42,603 nucleotides of DNA from Beroe ovata (lineage: Eukaryota > Ctenophora > Nuda > Beroida > Beroidae): contig CAMPET010000268.1 of the NCBI GenBank assembly GCA_946803715.1, forward strand, positions 55,536-98,138. Direction: 5' to 3'. This document shows, in pieces, positions 23,085 through 35,279 of this stretch. A program made the position numbers and the translations under genes. The notes beneath the pieces are model-generated. The model did no database searches and had not been told where the DNA came from. It saw only the letters and a list, made by a program, of their open reading frames with translations. The number at the start of each line of letters is the position of its first letter. Positions within the stretch are counted from its first letter, which is position 1.

Positions 23085-26000
23085 CTACCTGGTAAACTTC
23101 TGCTTCTTATTCTTCTGTTTAAACTTGTCACTATAGGACTTATTCTGACGTTTGTTACTACTGTTCACGGTTAAGTTAACGGCTGGCGGCACTTGGAAAC
23201 CAAATGATTTAGCCACGAGCGCCAAGTCCAGCTCGTCAACGGAGAAAACAGTTTTGAGGGAATGAGATGCGTACGCCTGAATATATCCTCGGTACGCTTC
23301 CTTCGCACTTTTGAAGAGGTAGAAATTCTTGGTGATAAGTTTCTCCAGCTGAAATAATTGGAATTGGGATTAACACTGAGTGTATGTATATGATGTCGGA
23401 ATACAAAGGAGAATGCTGGTATGGCTGTATGATGGCAATAAGATAGTACGGGAGTTTGACTGTTCTTGGCTAATTATACACAAAAGAATTCTGAGAGTGC
23501 GAAATGACGATGTAATGAAGACAACGCAGACGGAATATTCACACTCCACAGTGCATGTCCTACTGTGGCAGTCTCCAGAGCTCCCAGAGCTATCAACAAT
23601 GGCGAAGGCGGGATAATCACATAATGACCTCATGATGTGTAGTTATTGTATTGTGTGACCGAGAAGAATGTACTGACCTGGGATTGTACATTCGCTATTT
23701 TGTTGTTGCTGAAGTTGTACTCGTTCAGTGGTACCTGTGATAGAAAGATGTGTTATTTTACGACCTAGCAACACACCACAAACACACATATATAGGTTAC
23801 ACACATACGCACAGACACTGACAGTCCATTACAGACAACATAACCTGGAGGCAATCTCACCTTTGCGTGCTTGAGATAGCGGAGGAACGCGATTTCTTTA
23901 GGCAGAAGGAAGAGGAGGGCGTTTCCGGCCCCGCCCGCCCTCGCTGTCCGACCCACCCGGTGTATATATTCCTTCGGGTCATCAGGTGGATCAAACTGGA
24001 TAATCCAGTCCACCGCCGGGATATCCAGACCTCTGGCTGCCACATCCGTACAGAACAGCACGCCACTCTTCGCGTTACAGAATTCAAAGAATGTCGTAGT
24101 CCGCTTCTGTTGCTTCTGTTTGCCCTAATGTGAGTGTGTTAGTAAACATGACAGCTGCAGATGTGGTATAGATTATGTGTGTACAATGCGATGTATGTTA
24201 ATGTATAGCGTTCACTTATAGCAGCAGCAGCTGTCATAACGAGCAAGTTGTGTTTGTAATCGATTTGTAGCAGTATTTAGTCAACTTCACATTTACCAGG
24301 GGCCATGGTCCTCAATCCCAGCAAAACCCATTCCATCGTATTATATCTCACTAAAGACTCACTTAATATATGTAACAAATCGATTAAACAATGTGGATAG
24401 GATGTCACTTATAAGGTCAAATCGACTCAATATAATATACACAGTTTATATATATCTGAACTCTTACATGAATATCCTTCACGGGTACGTCAATGTAGTT
24501 GAACAGCTCAGCATGGTATTTCACCGAATTACAACTCGAGAAGAATACCATGCACTTCTTGTCCTTGTTCTTCTTCACAAATGTGAAGAGCAGCATGAAC
24601 CGCTTATCACTAGGACACACCACGTATCCCTGAGAGATGTGGTGAGTGGTAACGGTAACGGTAGCATGGTAAAACTAGCAGTAGCAGTTACATGGTAACA
24701 GTAACATGGTAACAGTAACATAACGAAATTCCATTCCTTCCTCAAACGTAAGACAGCCCCTCAGGGAAGCAAGATAGGGTCAAGATTTCATCTGGAATCG
24801 ATTCAGCGTCCAAAAATACACAGGAATACGCTATATTGGCATGAAGATGGTACAAAAATTTTTCGTCGAATTTCTGATGAGAGTATTGGTAAAAATTGAA
24901 GTGAGTGATCCCACACTTGTATACTTCGATTTTGATTGTCTCTTATCGAGCTTTACTGGCTCTGACATCACTAATTTTCCACCACATCATGTCTCCTACT
25001 CTCACACTACAACTATAAATTCTCGATACGATCGTGTAGAGTTCAAATTCGTCACGGAACCACGCCCAAATCACGATTTCAAACCCATGGGAAGCACAAC
25101 ATGCAAAAAAACGAAACTCGATGGGACACACCAAATTGGTCAAATATTTTTTCTCAGGATGGTGACTGGTAATAAGTGTTTCTGGCCTATTTTTTGACGT
25201 AGAATTCGAATCTGGAGGAATTTTCGGCCTAGCTCATCGGAAAATCAATGAAAATTATCCTTTCTTCTGGGACGTGAGCTACGAGGTCACATAATCGAGA
25301 TAGGGCCAATTTTTTCTATTCCAGCTCCACGGGTCACGCATGTTCCTTGATAACAGTTGATGACACCGCACTGATGATGACACCACACTGATAATGACAC
25401 CACACTGATGACACCAACACGTCGATTACCTGTTCCAATCCCTCCACCGTACTGTTATCCTTCTCATCATCCACTCCGACATAGAGGGGCGACTGTTGGA
25501 GTGATATCCGGGCCAGATCCTCCACATTACGCGTCTGTGTCGCGGAAAACAGCATGCTCTGCCGCTTGACCGGCACCAACCGGATAATCTGTTTCATTTC
25601 CTCCTCAAACCCGACCTGGAGATAAAGCACTGTGGTTGATGGGGGTCGGACAATGATCAAACACTGGGGTGGGTGGGGGTCGTACAGTTATAAAACACTG
25701 GGGTTGGGATAGGTGATCGTCACGGGACTGGTAGTAATTACCCCTACCTCGAGAATTCTATCTGCCTCGTCAATCACAAGACACTTCATATTCCTGAACA
25801 CGAAGTTCTTGGTGTTCTGCAGGTGATCAAGTAGTCTACCGGGTGTTGCTATGAGCAGGTTTACTCCTTTACCAAGCTTCTCAACCTCTGTCTTCCTGTT
25901 TGCCCCGCCCATTATTATACCGAATGTGTGACTGTGGTATTTCAGTAGGTCGCGTGCCACCCCGTATATCTGAGGAGGAAATAGAGGTAATAGAGGGGAG

Positions 26001-29000
26001 AGTGAGACATGTGGAGAGTGAGACCAGGGTGGGGTGTGACAGTAGGAGGGGTGCGGCAGACAGGAAGATAAATGGGGTACGTTAGTTTCTCATTAAGTCC
26101 CGGATAATGGATCATACCACAGTGTACACTTATTTCATATACACAGATCATCCTGCATGCATTACTGACAATACAAATACAATGTACATCTCCTTGTATA
26201 CGTCATATACTATACGATGTATACAGAACACAACATACTCACAACCATACACACTGTGCACACAGGTATATACAGGGCAACACCTACTAACCACAACCAT
26301 TATACACTTCTGTTGACCAATGAGAGAGCTCCCTGAATTGAAACCAACCAATGAGCATCTAGCAGCAGTGCTATGGTATATAAATAGACTATAGAGATAC
26401 TATCCAGATATAGCATCATCACGAGTTATTTTGTTGTTGTTGTTTGTACATGCGATCTAATTACAGTACGTGTTGCAATTATAACACTGGTCAGTTTTCA
26501 TCAAATAAAAAGTCAACAAGTTGGACCATAGCTTCTCGACCATATTATCGTTTTCATTCAGTGGGAAACCTGACCACGTACATTCTGACCACTACACGTA
26601 CATTCCAGCTGGGTGGAATCAGATTTCACACACTCTATAGCAGTCATGTTGATGTGTACAACAGTCGCTGAAAACACCTGCGTATATAACAGTGTAGCAG
26701 ATATCGTGTTATCCTAGTTAGTTGTTGAGTTCAATATCTCCGCTTTTAGGGCCGCGCATATTGAGCATGCGCCGCACATGCGTCATGTACAATCCACATT
26801 CTTTGCAGAGTACACTTTTCGATATCATACACTTTACAGTCTGTACACGATGGACTATACAGTATACACATTGAGTACAATGTACACCATCCAACAACTA
26901 ATCTTCACTACACTTTATACATCTTTGATTAACTATATCGTCCACACACTGGCTCCATGTCATACACTGATCGTCTCTCATATTGCTTTTGTAGATGATC
27001 GGTACAAGTCGATGGATCAATTATCGACAGTATTTCCGATAATCTGGAAACATATATAAGGGCACGTATCTCAAATTGAAACATAACACTATTGACACTT
27101 GACAGTAGGTATACATATTACATACATTTATACGCAATAAAATTGACGCAGCTGCTTTCTGCGATTATTTGCCGCTACTCAATAACAAAAATCTCGAGAT
27201 TGCCATTTTCGACTTTACATTTCAATCCTGAGTTCATTGCAACTATGAGTGCAATTTAACGTTATTACCCTATTTTTATTTTTAGGAATTAGCTGGTGTA
27301 AATGTTACCCTAAGCTGACGTTAGCAAATGATAGGGTGACGCAAGAATCGACAACACGGTAACAGTTCAACACGGTAACAGTTCAACAACACAGTAACAG
27401 TTCAACAACACGGTAACAGTTCGACAACAAGGAAATCGGAATATGAACTCAGATGCAGATGGTGAAAAAAGGGTGTGGCAGCAGACCATAACTCCCGAAC
27501 AGGAGGAGATGTATCGTCAGAACTGTAAGTGGTGTTCTCGGAAACTCGGTACGTACGAGTACTCTGAGGAAAAGGGAGCTCGTCTCTCACACATATATCA
27601 GGAGGGGGAAGGGGAGGAGCTGGGGGAGTGTGGGGATGGGGAGCTGGGGGAGTGTGGGGAGGAGGGGTTTGGATTGATCGGGTATGGATATGAAGAGGAT
27701 GTGGGAGATGAAGGAGAAGACGAGGACGATGATTCAGATACGAAGAATATGAGCAGAATCTATGAGCAAGATTATAGTCATCTCGATGATGAAGACGAAG
27801 ATGAAGACGACGAGAGTGAAGAAGACGATAATGAAGAAGAAGACGACGATGAAGAAGACGGAGGGTACAGATACAACGAGTACAGAGGCTTGTTTAATGC
27901 TGGTAAGGGCGATGAAGAAGACGACGATGAAGAAGACGATGGGGAAAACGAAGACGAAGAAGAAGACAACGAAGAAGACGAGCAAGAAGACGGCTTCAGT
28001 GACCGACTGTATCTAGATAAACTTACAATAGTAAATGGTGAGGATAAAGACGAAGATGATGATGATGATGATGAAGATGAAGACGACGACGACGAGGACG
28101 ACGATTACGAATTGTGGGAAAGACGACTGTGGTCTCCGTTCGGTCATTAACACTTTCGCTGCCCCATAACTGAAGAGTATGTCATACGAATGGAACATCA
28201 GAGAGCTGTGACGAAGACGTTGACAGAAAGAAAGATTTAGGTGTGGTTAAGCAGCATCCATAAACCCCCGGACCCCAGCTGCATGACAGAAAACCCAGAA
28301 CCCACGAATAATATAACCATATCTCACCTGAAGCGCGAGTTCACGCGTTGGGGAAATTATCAGGACCCCAGTCCCGTTCCGAGGCTTGAATTTCAGTTTG
28401 TGGAGAAGCTCCACGGCTGGAATGAGGAATGCAAGGGTTTTCCCAGATCCAGTCTTCGCGGCGCCTAACACATCCCTGGAACAGGTGCCGGTAGTGACAT
28501 TTCAAATATTATGAACTTGATTGAATATGACATTAGCAGATTTAATAAGAGGTAGCAGATTTAATAAGATGTAGATTTTGTTTTGATGATATCATATTGT
28601 GTGTAATATATTCTGTATGCTATTGACGTATCTACGACAACTTTAGCAATTTTCTCATTTTGTATCACCTTCCTTTGAGCAATGGTAGGACTGTCTTGTG
28701 CTGAATTGGTGTCATGTGGGTGAAGCCCATATCAGTGATCCCTTTCGTAGTCTTATCTGAAAGACATGAGAGTTGGTCTGGGCGTTAAGGGCGGATAGAA
28801 GGATTCAGCAGGAGAGAACATATTCCCCGCAAATACCTGAAACGTAGGGGGCAAGGGAAGCGAATGTGTTGTCAGGTAGGGTGTCAGGTGACGCTGTGTT
28901 GTCAATCACCGGTGTCACCAGCTCGTCCTTCCTGATTGTCGCTTCATCTTCGTCACCCTCCTTATTCTCGACATCGCCCTCCTCCTCTGCACCACCCTCC

Positions 29001-29737
29001 TCCGCATCACCCTCCTCTTCACTCAGTTCGTCATCAGGCTGATCTGCGCTCACATCCTCGCTGATTCCGCCCTCACCAACTTCTTCATTCTGAGCATTCT
29101 CTCCATCCTCTACCTTATCATCACTCACCGCCTCGGTCTCGTCACCTTCATCTGTCACCTCCGCTGAGACCACCTCTTCGTTGTCTGCCACCTCATTGTT
29201 GTCTGCCACCTCATTGTTGTCTGTCACCTCATTGTTGTCTGTCACCTCATTGTTGTCTGTCACCTCATTGTTGTCTGTCACCTCTTCGTTGTCTGCCACC
29301 TCATTGTTGTCAGTCACGTTGTTTGTCGCATCAAATGACACCTCATCCTCAACCCGAGTAGAATTGAGTGACACATTCAGAGTGGTGTCAGCAATACTGA
29401 TGTTACCTGGGGTGTCAACTTGGTTACAGTGATGTTACACATTGGTGTCAGCAGTGATATAAACACAAACATGGTCACCAATTCAGTACGCATACCAAGC
29501 TGTCGATTACATTCGTGACTCGATGAAACTCACGTTTTTCTTTCAGCTTTTTCTTTTTCATCTTCTTGAGATTTTTCAATTCCTGGCATTCTTCTTCTGT
29601 GATGGCACCTAGGAAAATACTACGTGATTTTTCACGGTAAATTATGGATTCTTGAACTCAAATCCACAATCAAATGAAAACTGACCATCTTTCTCTTTCC
29701 CCTTCAGTTCCTTGAGCCTCGTAGCACTAAACTTCAT
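23085..29737 (-). CDS. DDX18: DDX18 (Has1-type) nucleolar DEAD-box RNA helicase
   Basis: Eleven exons, all phase-consistent: 29686-29737, 29534-29608, 28837-29406, 28669-28756, 28328-28475, 25748-25969, 25430-25615, 24468-24629, 23861-24124, 23678-23734 and 23085-23348. They total 695 codons (human DDX18 about 670). Helicase motifs in order: Q motif (GFTHMTPIQ), I AKTGSGKT, Ia SPTRELALQ, Ib [58 protein letters not shown]. The DDX18-specific tail runs LEKLITKN ... [12 protein letters not shown] and ends in a basic stretch. The family unwinds pre-rRNA/snoRNA duplexes in 60S ribosome biogenesis. The start [14 protein letters not shown] is followed by Lys-rich and then strongly acidic sequence with a hexapeptide repeat, which is more extreme than I expect for this family. 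Intron 5 (25970-28327) is large and contains an ORF on the other strand. Confidence 0.97.
24648..24722. repeat. GGTAACAGTAACAT-type short tandem repeat
   Basis: Six or so degenerate units (GGTAACGGTAAC, ATGGTAACAGTAAC) in DDX18 intron 7, next to the start of exon 8. Confidence 0.75.
24780..25330. other. Possible old interspersed repeat in DDX18 intron 7
   Basis: The block contains an open frame on the plus strand (24841-25197, 118 codons) and is moderately different in texture from the flanking simple repeats. No second copy is in the window and I see no terminal repeats, so this is only a suspicion. Confidence 0.25.
27355..27430. repeat. Tandem repeat CAACACGGTAACAGTT, four units
   Basis: Units of 19 to 22 bp (ACACGGTAACAGTTCAAC) directly before the start codon of the nested ORF at 27443. 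Confidence 0.85.
27443..28150 (+). CDS. Intronless acidic ORF nested in DDX18 intron 5, opposite strand
   Basis: Uninterrupted 235-codon frame. The first 60 residues are of ordinary composition ([36 protein letters not shown]) with one CxxC (C28, C31). A Gly/Glu-rich part repeating GELGECG follows, then long Asp/Glu runs broken by Tyr-rich segments (YRYNEYRG), ending [13 protein letters not shown]. The Asp/Glu part is encoded by GAA/GAC/GAT triplets and could be a simple repeat that happens to be open. The N-terminal and C-terminal non-repetitive segments favour a real gene. No family recognised. No clear promoter or polyadenylation signal seen. Confidence 0.42.
   Translation: MNSDADGEKRVWQQTITPEQEEMYRQNCKWCSRKLGTYEYSEEKGARLSHIYQEGEGEELGECGDGELGECGEEGFGLIGYGYEEDVGDEGEDEDDDSDTKNMSRIYEQDYSHLDDEDEDEDDESEEDDNEEEDDDEEDGGYRYNEYRGLFNAGKGDEEDDDEEDDGENEDEEEDNEEDEQEDGFSDRLYLDKLTIVNGEDKDEDDDDDDEDEDDDDEDDDYELWERRLWSPFGH
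29165..29318 (-). repeat. Coding 18-bp minisatellite in DDX18 exon 3
   Basis: About eight tandem 18-bp units encode variants of the hexapeptide VTDNNE ([12 protein letters not shown]) within the acidic N-terminal region of the helicase. The unit length keeps the frame. Confidence 0.9.
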
Positions 29738-30859
29738 GCCTCAGTCAGTCATATGTGGCTAAAATAACAGAATGTAGTGGGGCAATCAAATAGGGTGAAG
29801 CAAGATTCGAATCTAACAATCACCTGATTGAGATCAGAAAGGAAAAGAAACAGACTCAACACACGATCTATATTGAGAGGAGCATTGATAAAATAAATAA
29901 CATTAAACAAAGTGACTCAATAAAACATATCATCTGTGTATTAAAAGCAGAACCTGTTAAAATACTACCAGTATCTAATACTTAACTTGGGAACTGGTGA
30001 CCGACATTTAACCGTCTATTTTTTGAAGGAAAGCTTTTTCAGTCTGACATTCACTGGTACAATAATTTCATACATCAGCAACTCAGTTCTTTCCTTGGTT
30101 TATACATTTTTCCTTCGTGAATATTCAACTAATATCCACATTGATCAATGAACCGAAAACATTGAGTTCTGATTGTACAAGACGTTCTTCATCACAAATA
30201 TTGAGGAGGTTAATGACTTTGAATTGTGTGCAGGAATTGAACTGAACAGTGAACACTAAAAACTGGGGATATAAAACCAGCAAAATGCTTAACGTGAGAG
30301 CGAAAAACATGGATTAAATATGAATAAAACCTATATTATAATGCGTTTATCATACATGTCCTATGCTAAAAACGGGGATGCGAAAAATTAAGAAACGTCA
30401 CATGCTCACAGTGTATGTGCGGCTCTCTCCTCTGCCACCTTAAAAGTACTGTACCAGATCGATCATATCACTGAATCCAGGGTGGTCGCTTCACACCACA
30501 CACAGAATTATATCAAAATAAAGATCTGGGTATTATACATCGATCTTTCACACACACATACACACACACACTCCCAACAATTGAATGATGAAACATCTGC
30601 ACAACACACAAACACACAAACACAATGGATGATCCTCACGACACATTACGCGGTCAGCACAGATATACATTGACCTCACACTCTAGATACATCATCCCTA
30701 ATAAGGTATGATCTGTTTTCATCCTGATAAGAATCGCCGATTATGTTACAATTTGCGCACTGGCTCCACTCGAAGTCTTTGTTTTACACCACGTATCAAA
30801 ACGGGAGCCGGGCGCAGACACTCTGAGACAAACAGCAAACAAGGACCGGGGATGGGGGA
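29738..30859. other. Intergenic, no gene seen
   Basis: Between the DDX18 start and the stop of the BEN-like gene, so it should hold the DDX18 promoter. AT-rich, with CA-rich patches at 30547-30625. The short frames are not protein-like. Confidence 0.55.
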
Positions 30860-32507
30860 TCAGGTGAAGGAGTCACGGTCTATGGAGGCGGGTTCCTGTT
30901 TCAACAATTCCAACATCTTTTCATGCTCATCTGATGACCGTTGCTCCTGCTCCAGTCGTTCTATCTCTAGCTGTAGCTGTTCCTGTTTCGCCATCTCTTT
31001 CAATCGGACGGACCGCTTCACGTGACGATGATAATTGTTAAATTTGATCCGCACATCTTTCAGAATGCTCTGCAGGTGCTCGGAATATAGACCGAACTTT
31101 GTGGTCAAGAGGTGCTCGATGAACTTGTACTTCAGGGGGTTTTTACTGACGAATGATTTGAAGTCATTGTTTATGAATTCCTCACGGGAAATGATTTCAC
31201 GGCAAATGTTCAGCGCATAAATCGAGGGTTCTTTGCTCTTGCGGAACACACAGTTTATAACTTCATCAGGTAGAAACGACGGTATGTGGATGTCTTTCTG
31301 CTGTTGTTGTTGCTGTTGCTGTCCCTGGTTTTCACCATTCGGGCCGATCAAAACCTGATTGCAGCCATGATTTTCAAGAGGTACGAAACAACCCGACATA
31401 CACGGATAAGAATTGAGTATGTCACGTTTGGACGAGTATAAAATTTAACAAACCTTATCGAAGTACAAGTTATGGTCCCCCTCCACGACGTTTATTGCTT
31501 TGGACAACATCTCTGACGTGACCTGCATCGCGATGCTCCCATCTCCAACGCTCGGATGATCGTCCATGGAGTCGGAGAACGAATTCGTGTTTATGTTTCC
31601 GGATGAACTGGTAACATGCTGCTGGGCGAATGTCGTTGGAATCGTCATGATCGCCTCGGCTAGTGCGTCCTTCTCGGGATTACTCTGGTTATACAGGGTA
31701 CTGTAGGAGGAATCTGAGTCAGCTTCCATGCTGGGGTTCGAGAGGACCTGGAGTAGAATAATGGGGATTAGGAATGCTATAATAGAAACAGGTATGGAGA
31801 TGATAGATCTCCAAAACGATGGAACATATGAACTATTTCTAACCCAACTATTACCTTGCTAGCTTCTTCCAGGATATTGGTAGTTTTCGGTGAGTTATTA
31901 ACCGTCAAACCGGCACATGACGAATTGTTATCGGCCTTCTTTGGCGTTAGGGCAGTCTGTTTTGGCCTGATCTCCTGAGGTCTGTTCGACTTTGGTTTTA
32001 TCTGAGAGGAAGCGGAGGGAGGGGCAACAAGTTGGACGAGGTTGTTTGCTCCCTGGATATTTTGTATAGCTTGTATTCCTTGCAGTAACTGCGGTGGGAC
32101 GCTGAACATCTGGATTGACTGCTGAACCTGAAATAGGGGGAGGTATCAAAAGTAGTGTCAGTGACACTGTTTCAGCATGAGACAGGGTGTTAACACACTC
32201 TCTCTCTCTCTCTCTTACCCCGTTAGCTCCAATACAATAGTATTTGTTGTTATCCCCGAGTTGTATCTGCATTGGTTGTACAGGGTTGGAGCTAACTTTG
32301 CCCATGTGTTGTAGTGTAGGAGTGCCCGAGTAACCCTGATTCAGTTGTACTTGCATGGGGGTAGAGTTGGGCTGCTGAGGAAAACAGTGTATTAGCAGGC
32401 AACACAGACATAGACACACACATATATATACACACACCCACACACANNNNNNNNNNNNNNNNNNNNNNNNNNNNNNNNNNNNNNNNNNNNNNNNNNNNNN
32501 NNNCCCA

Positions 32508-32567
<60 letters not shown>

Positions 32568-33461
32568 GCAACTGTGTTGCGCTGGCGACAGAGCTCAAGT
32601 TCTGAGAAGATTCTGAAGGAATGGTCGATGTGTCGGGGATAGGATCGTGAGTGAGATGTGGCACATTATTCTGAAGATGGGAACTGCCACTTCCTCCGCC
32701 GCCGCCACTATTACTGCTACTACTAGCCGCTTCCATTGCGGCAGTCGTGTTCTGCGCCGTCTGCATCACCGCGCCCTTTATCACCTCCAGAATATCCTTG
32801 AATCCTTCATTCTGTTTCATCAACTCGGTATACCGCTTGTGACAAACATTCACGTCATCCATACACACTCGTAACTTCTCCTCAAACTTGTTGTCGTGAG
32901 TTGTAATAAACTCCGTTTGTTCCAACTGTCCGTTTACCAACGTCGACATCTGCACTTTGAACTGCTCCGTCACACTCTTGATAAGGTTTGTGTTCTGGGC
33001 GACTTGTTCTTTCGTCTCGCTCAGCTGATGATTCAGCTGGAATTGCTGTTTCTGAATATCTTTAACAAGCTCTGCGAGTGCTATCAGGTCTTTTGAGATT
33101 GTGTTTAGCTTGTTCAACATTTCTGTCGAGTGTTTGCATACCACGGGTGCTGGAGCGGCCTGAAATATGTGACAGTTATTCTGTGTAAAGGGCTCGTAAC
33201 AAAATACAAGGAACACAAAAGTCAAAACAAGAAAGAGTTCAGATTCAGATTGCATCACAGAGAATGACTCACAACTCGGTTGCGCTGCTGCGGTTGCACT
33301 TGGCAACTTTGCACTGACTGCCCGATAGAAGTGAAGGGGGTAACGGAGGGCGCGCCGTTGACGGGCGAAACCCGCGCGCTCTGCTTCGATTTGATCTTGG
33401 TGCTGTTGAAGGTGAGGGGAGGAGGGAGAGGCATGCCCGTTGTTGAGGTCGTAGGGCACAT
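30860..33461 (-). CDS. Coiled-coil protein with BEN-like C-terminal domain
   Basis: Six exons, phase 0 at every junction: 33273-33461 (or from 33497), 32566-33159, 32219-32374, 31855-32127, 31454-31747 and 30860-31354; about 666 residues. Order: Pro/Ser-rich start; heptad-like coiled coil from about 73 to 175 (STEMLNKLNTISKDL ...); Ser/Gly-rich linker; Gln-rich segments; a Gln run; a helical domain at about 527-615 (EVINCVFRKSKEPSIY, ALNICREIISREEF, KYKFIEHLLTTKFG, HRHVKR); and a final Glu/Gln/Arg-rich coiled coil. The helical domain resembles BEN domains, which bind DNA or chromatin partners. I infer a nuclear regulator. No orthologue is recognised. The start is uncertain: exon 1 is open to the acceptor at 33498 and Met at 33461 is the first in frame. 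Confidence 0.7.
32400..32565. repeat. (CA)n microsatellite with assembly gap, abutting a splice donor
   Basis: CA tract with 57 N (32447-32503) in intron 2 of the BEN-like gene. The minus-strand donor of exon 2 is the first GT of the GT tract (TTGCAG|GTGTGTGT). Confidence 0.95.
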
Positions 33462-33497
33462 TTCTGGTGGCAGGTTGATATGAGGGGGCGACTGGGT

Positions 33498-35279
33498 CTG
33501 AAAGAGCTGCGTTATTGTTAATTTAGGGAATCGGGAAGCTATTTGCTGGCCGATTGGAATAACTGGAACTCACTGAAATATGTGGGAAACATGATAAATA
33601 CACGCGTGAACGAAGGCCGGTGTGCGCGCGGCTCAGGATTACTGTCCTAGTATCGAGTTAGTACGGAGATAGCGTCTTCGCGCGTTCCATACACGACAGA
33701 AAGAGACCTAATGCGAGTCGCGGGAACTTCATTTCAACATGAAGACAAGAATGATCAGTATTGTCTGTTGGCATGTCATTGTTACAGATTTGTGACAACA
33801 TTATCGTGAGAAGTGTGGGCCAGCATGTGGGTGATGAAGATTCAAATTCGTAAAGTGGAATAGGATCATTACTAAATGCAAAGTACAAACAAAAGGAGTT
33901 GATATAATAAGTTAAGTATAATAAGAATCGAAACTAGAACTACGCATTGAACTACTGTTTAATATGAGCAGTAACCTAGGTTTAAGCATATCATCCACAG
34001 ACTATTGAACCATAGAGTGTATATTAACCTCGATTTACATTTTAATCCGGAGATGTGTTTTCATATCAATAGTTTGTAAATGTCAGTGAACCGAGCCAAA
34101 ACATGCATGTGGTACTCAGTAATAAGTAGGAGTGTGTTCATTGAAACATTCAGACATGTGAATTGAAGACCGAGTAATGAATGTCCGAATATGGAAAGGG
34201 AATCGCAAAACTGCGATTGCATTGATCTATTTATGTGGTTGGGGAGTTAAACAGGATCAAGCATACATATTCCCTGTTGAAGTGTATGTAGAGAGTAACG
34301 AAAGTGAAAAGTCAATGTTAAAATTTGCCTACCCCACCAACAAAACGGTTAAAGAAAATGATCCCATGATCCCTATAATATCAAAGAAAATCACTGTTGT
34401 GAAAATTCTCATGAAATTCAATTCGAAGCTAACCTCGACTTTGAGTCTGTTGTTGATAAGACTGTGCTCAGGGGCTGGGCGGCTTGTAAAGTTCATCGTT
34501 GCTCATTTTCATGTGCTATTCAGTTTTATCATCTATGATCCTGATTCGAAGTGTGGAATTAGGCATACAGTGATCAACATATCAGAATTACACAAACCAG
34601 AATGGCGAAACCCTAACAATGACTTCAAATCAGTCATCACAAGTCGGAATTTGCGAAACTATGACATAATAAAATTATAAAATGGTATTGATTGAAAAAC
34701 CTTACAACTGACCCAAATCAAACAAAAATAGGGACAACTTCACGCCCTAATTTGTAATAGAGCGTCTTCCTCATTTAGAAACCATAACCAGCCATTCAAG
34801 TATAGGTATTTGTCAAGTGTAGGATATACACTGGTTATGACTAGCTCTTTGAAATGACTGGATATTGTTTTAGACACCCAAGTATTTCTATAGCGAGAGG
34901 TTCAATAGTCGAAAAACAAAAAAAGTGATATTATTGGGGAAGGGCCACAAATTTTTCAGTTAATTGACAGCATTCCTCGACTTGTCAATCGCTGCACCTG
35001 TTATACTACTATTCAAATTTGCGACACTTTCCCGAATATAAACCGCTCTTTACACAAGTTACGAATTGAAAAAATCAGAAATATTTGAGCTTGATGAGCC
35101 CAATTCAATTTGAGACAATTTGAAAACAATATCTCATGTTTTTTCTGCACATCACACTGGCACATTACAGCCACTTCACAATTCACCTTATGATAAAATT
35201 AAGGGTTTTAATAATTTAAATGGTTGATCATTGATAAAGTTAATCATTACAACTTTATAAAGCAGTCCACAGGACAGAA
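33498..35279. other. Intergenic apart from one doubtful ORF
   Basis: AT-rich region between the BEN-like and methyltransferase-like genes. Only the plus-strand frame at 34177-34680 stands out. A minus-strand ATTAAA at 35207-35212 may be the polyadenylation signal of the methyltransferase-like gene. Confidence 0.5.
34177..34680 (+). CDS. Doubtful intronless ORF, 167 residues
   Basis: Frame of 167 codons in AT-rich DNA, starting MNVRIWKGNRKTAIALIYL. It has a hydrophobic stretch (LVKFIVAHFHVLFSFIIY) and an ordinary-looking C-terminal part (NISELHKPEWRNPNNDFKS). A frame this long is somewhat unlikely by chance at this base composition. There is no recognised domain, no splice context and no repeat. 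It could be a small orphan gene, a decayed gene fragment or chance. Confidence 0.25.
   Translation: MNVRIWKGNRKTAIALIYLCGWGVKQDQAYIFPVEVYVESNESEKSMLKFAYPTNKTVKENDPMIPIISKKITVVKILMKFNSKLTSTLSLLLIRLCSGAGRLVKFIVAHFHVLFSFIIYDPDSKCGIRHTVINISELHKPEWRNPNNDFKSVITSRNLRNYDIIKL

Noticed and set aside
27734-28016. Ser-, Val/Phe- or Lys/Thr-rich frames on both strands at 27.7-28.0 kb
   Set aside because: They are other-frame readings of the GAA/GAC repeat in the acidic ORF.
32292-32563. Cys/Val-rich minus frames joined to the BEN-like gene
   Set aside because: These are intron 2 microsatellite translated past the real donor at 32566.
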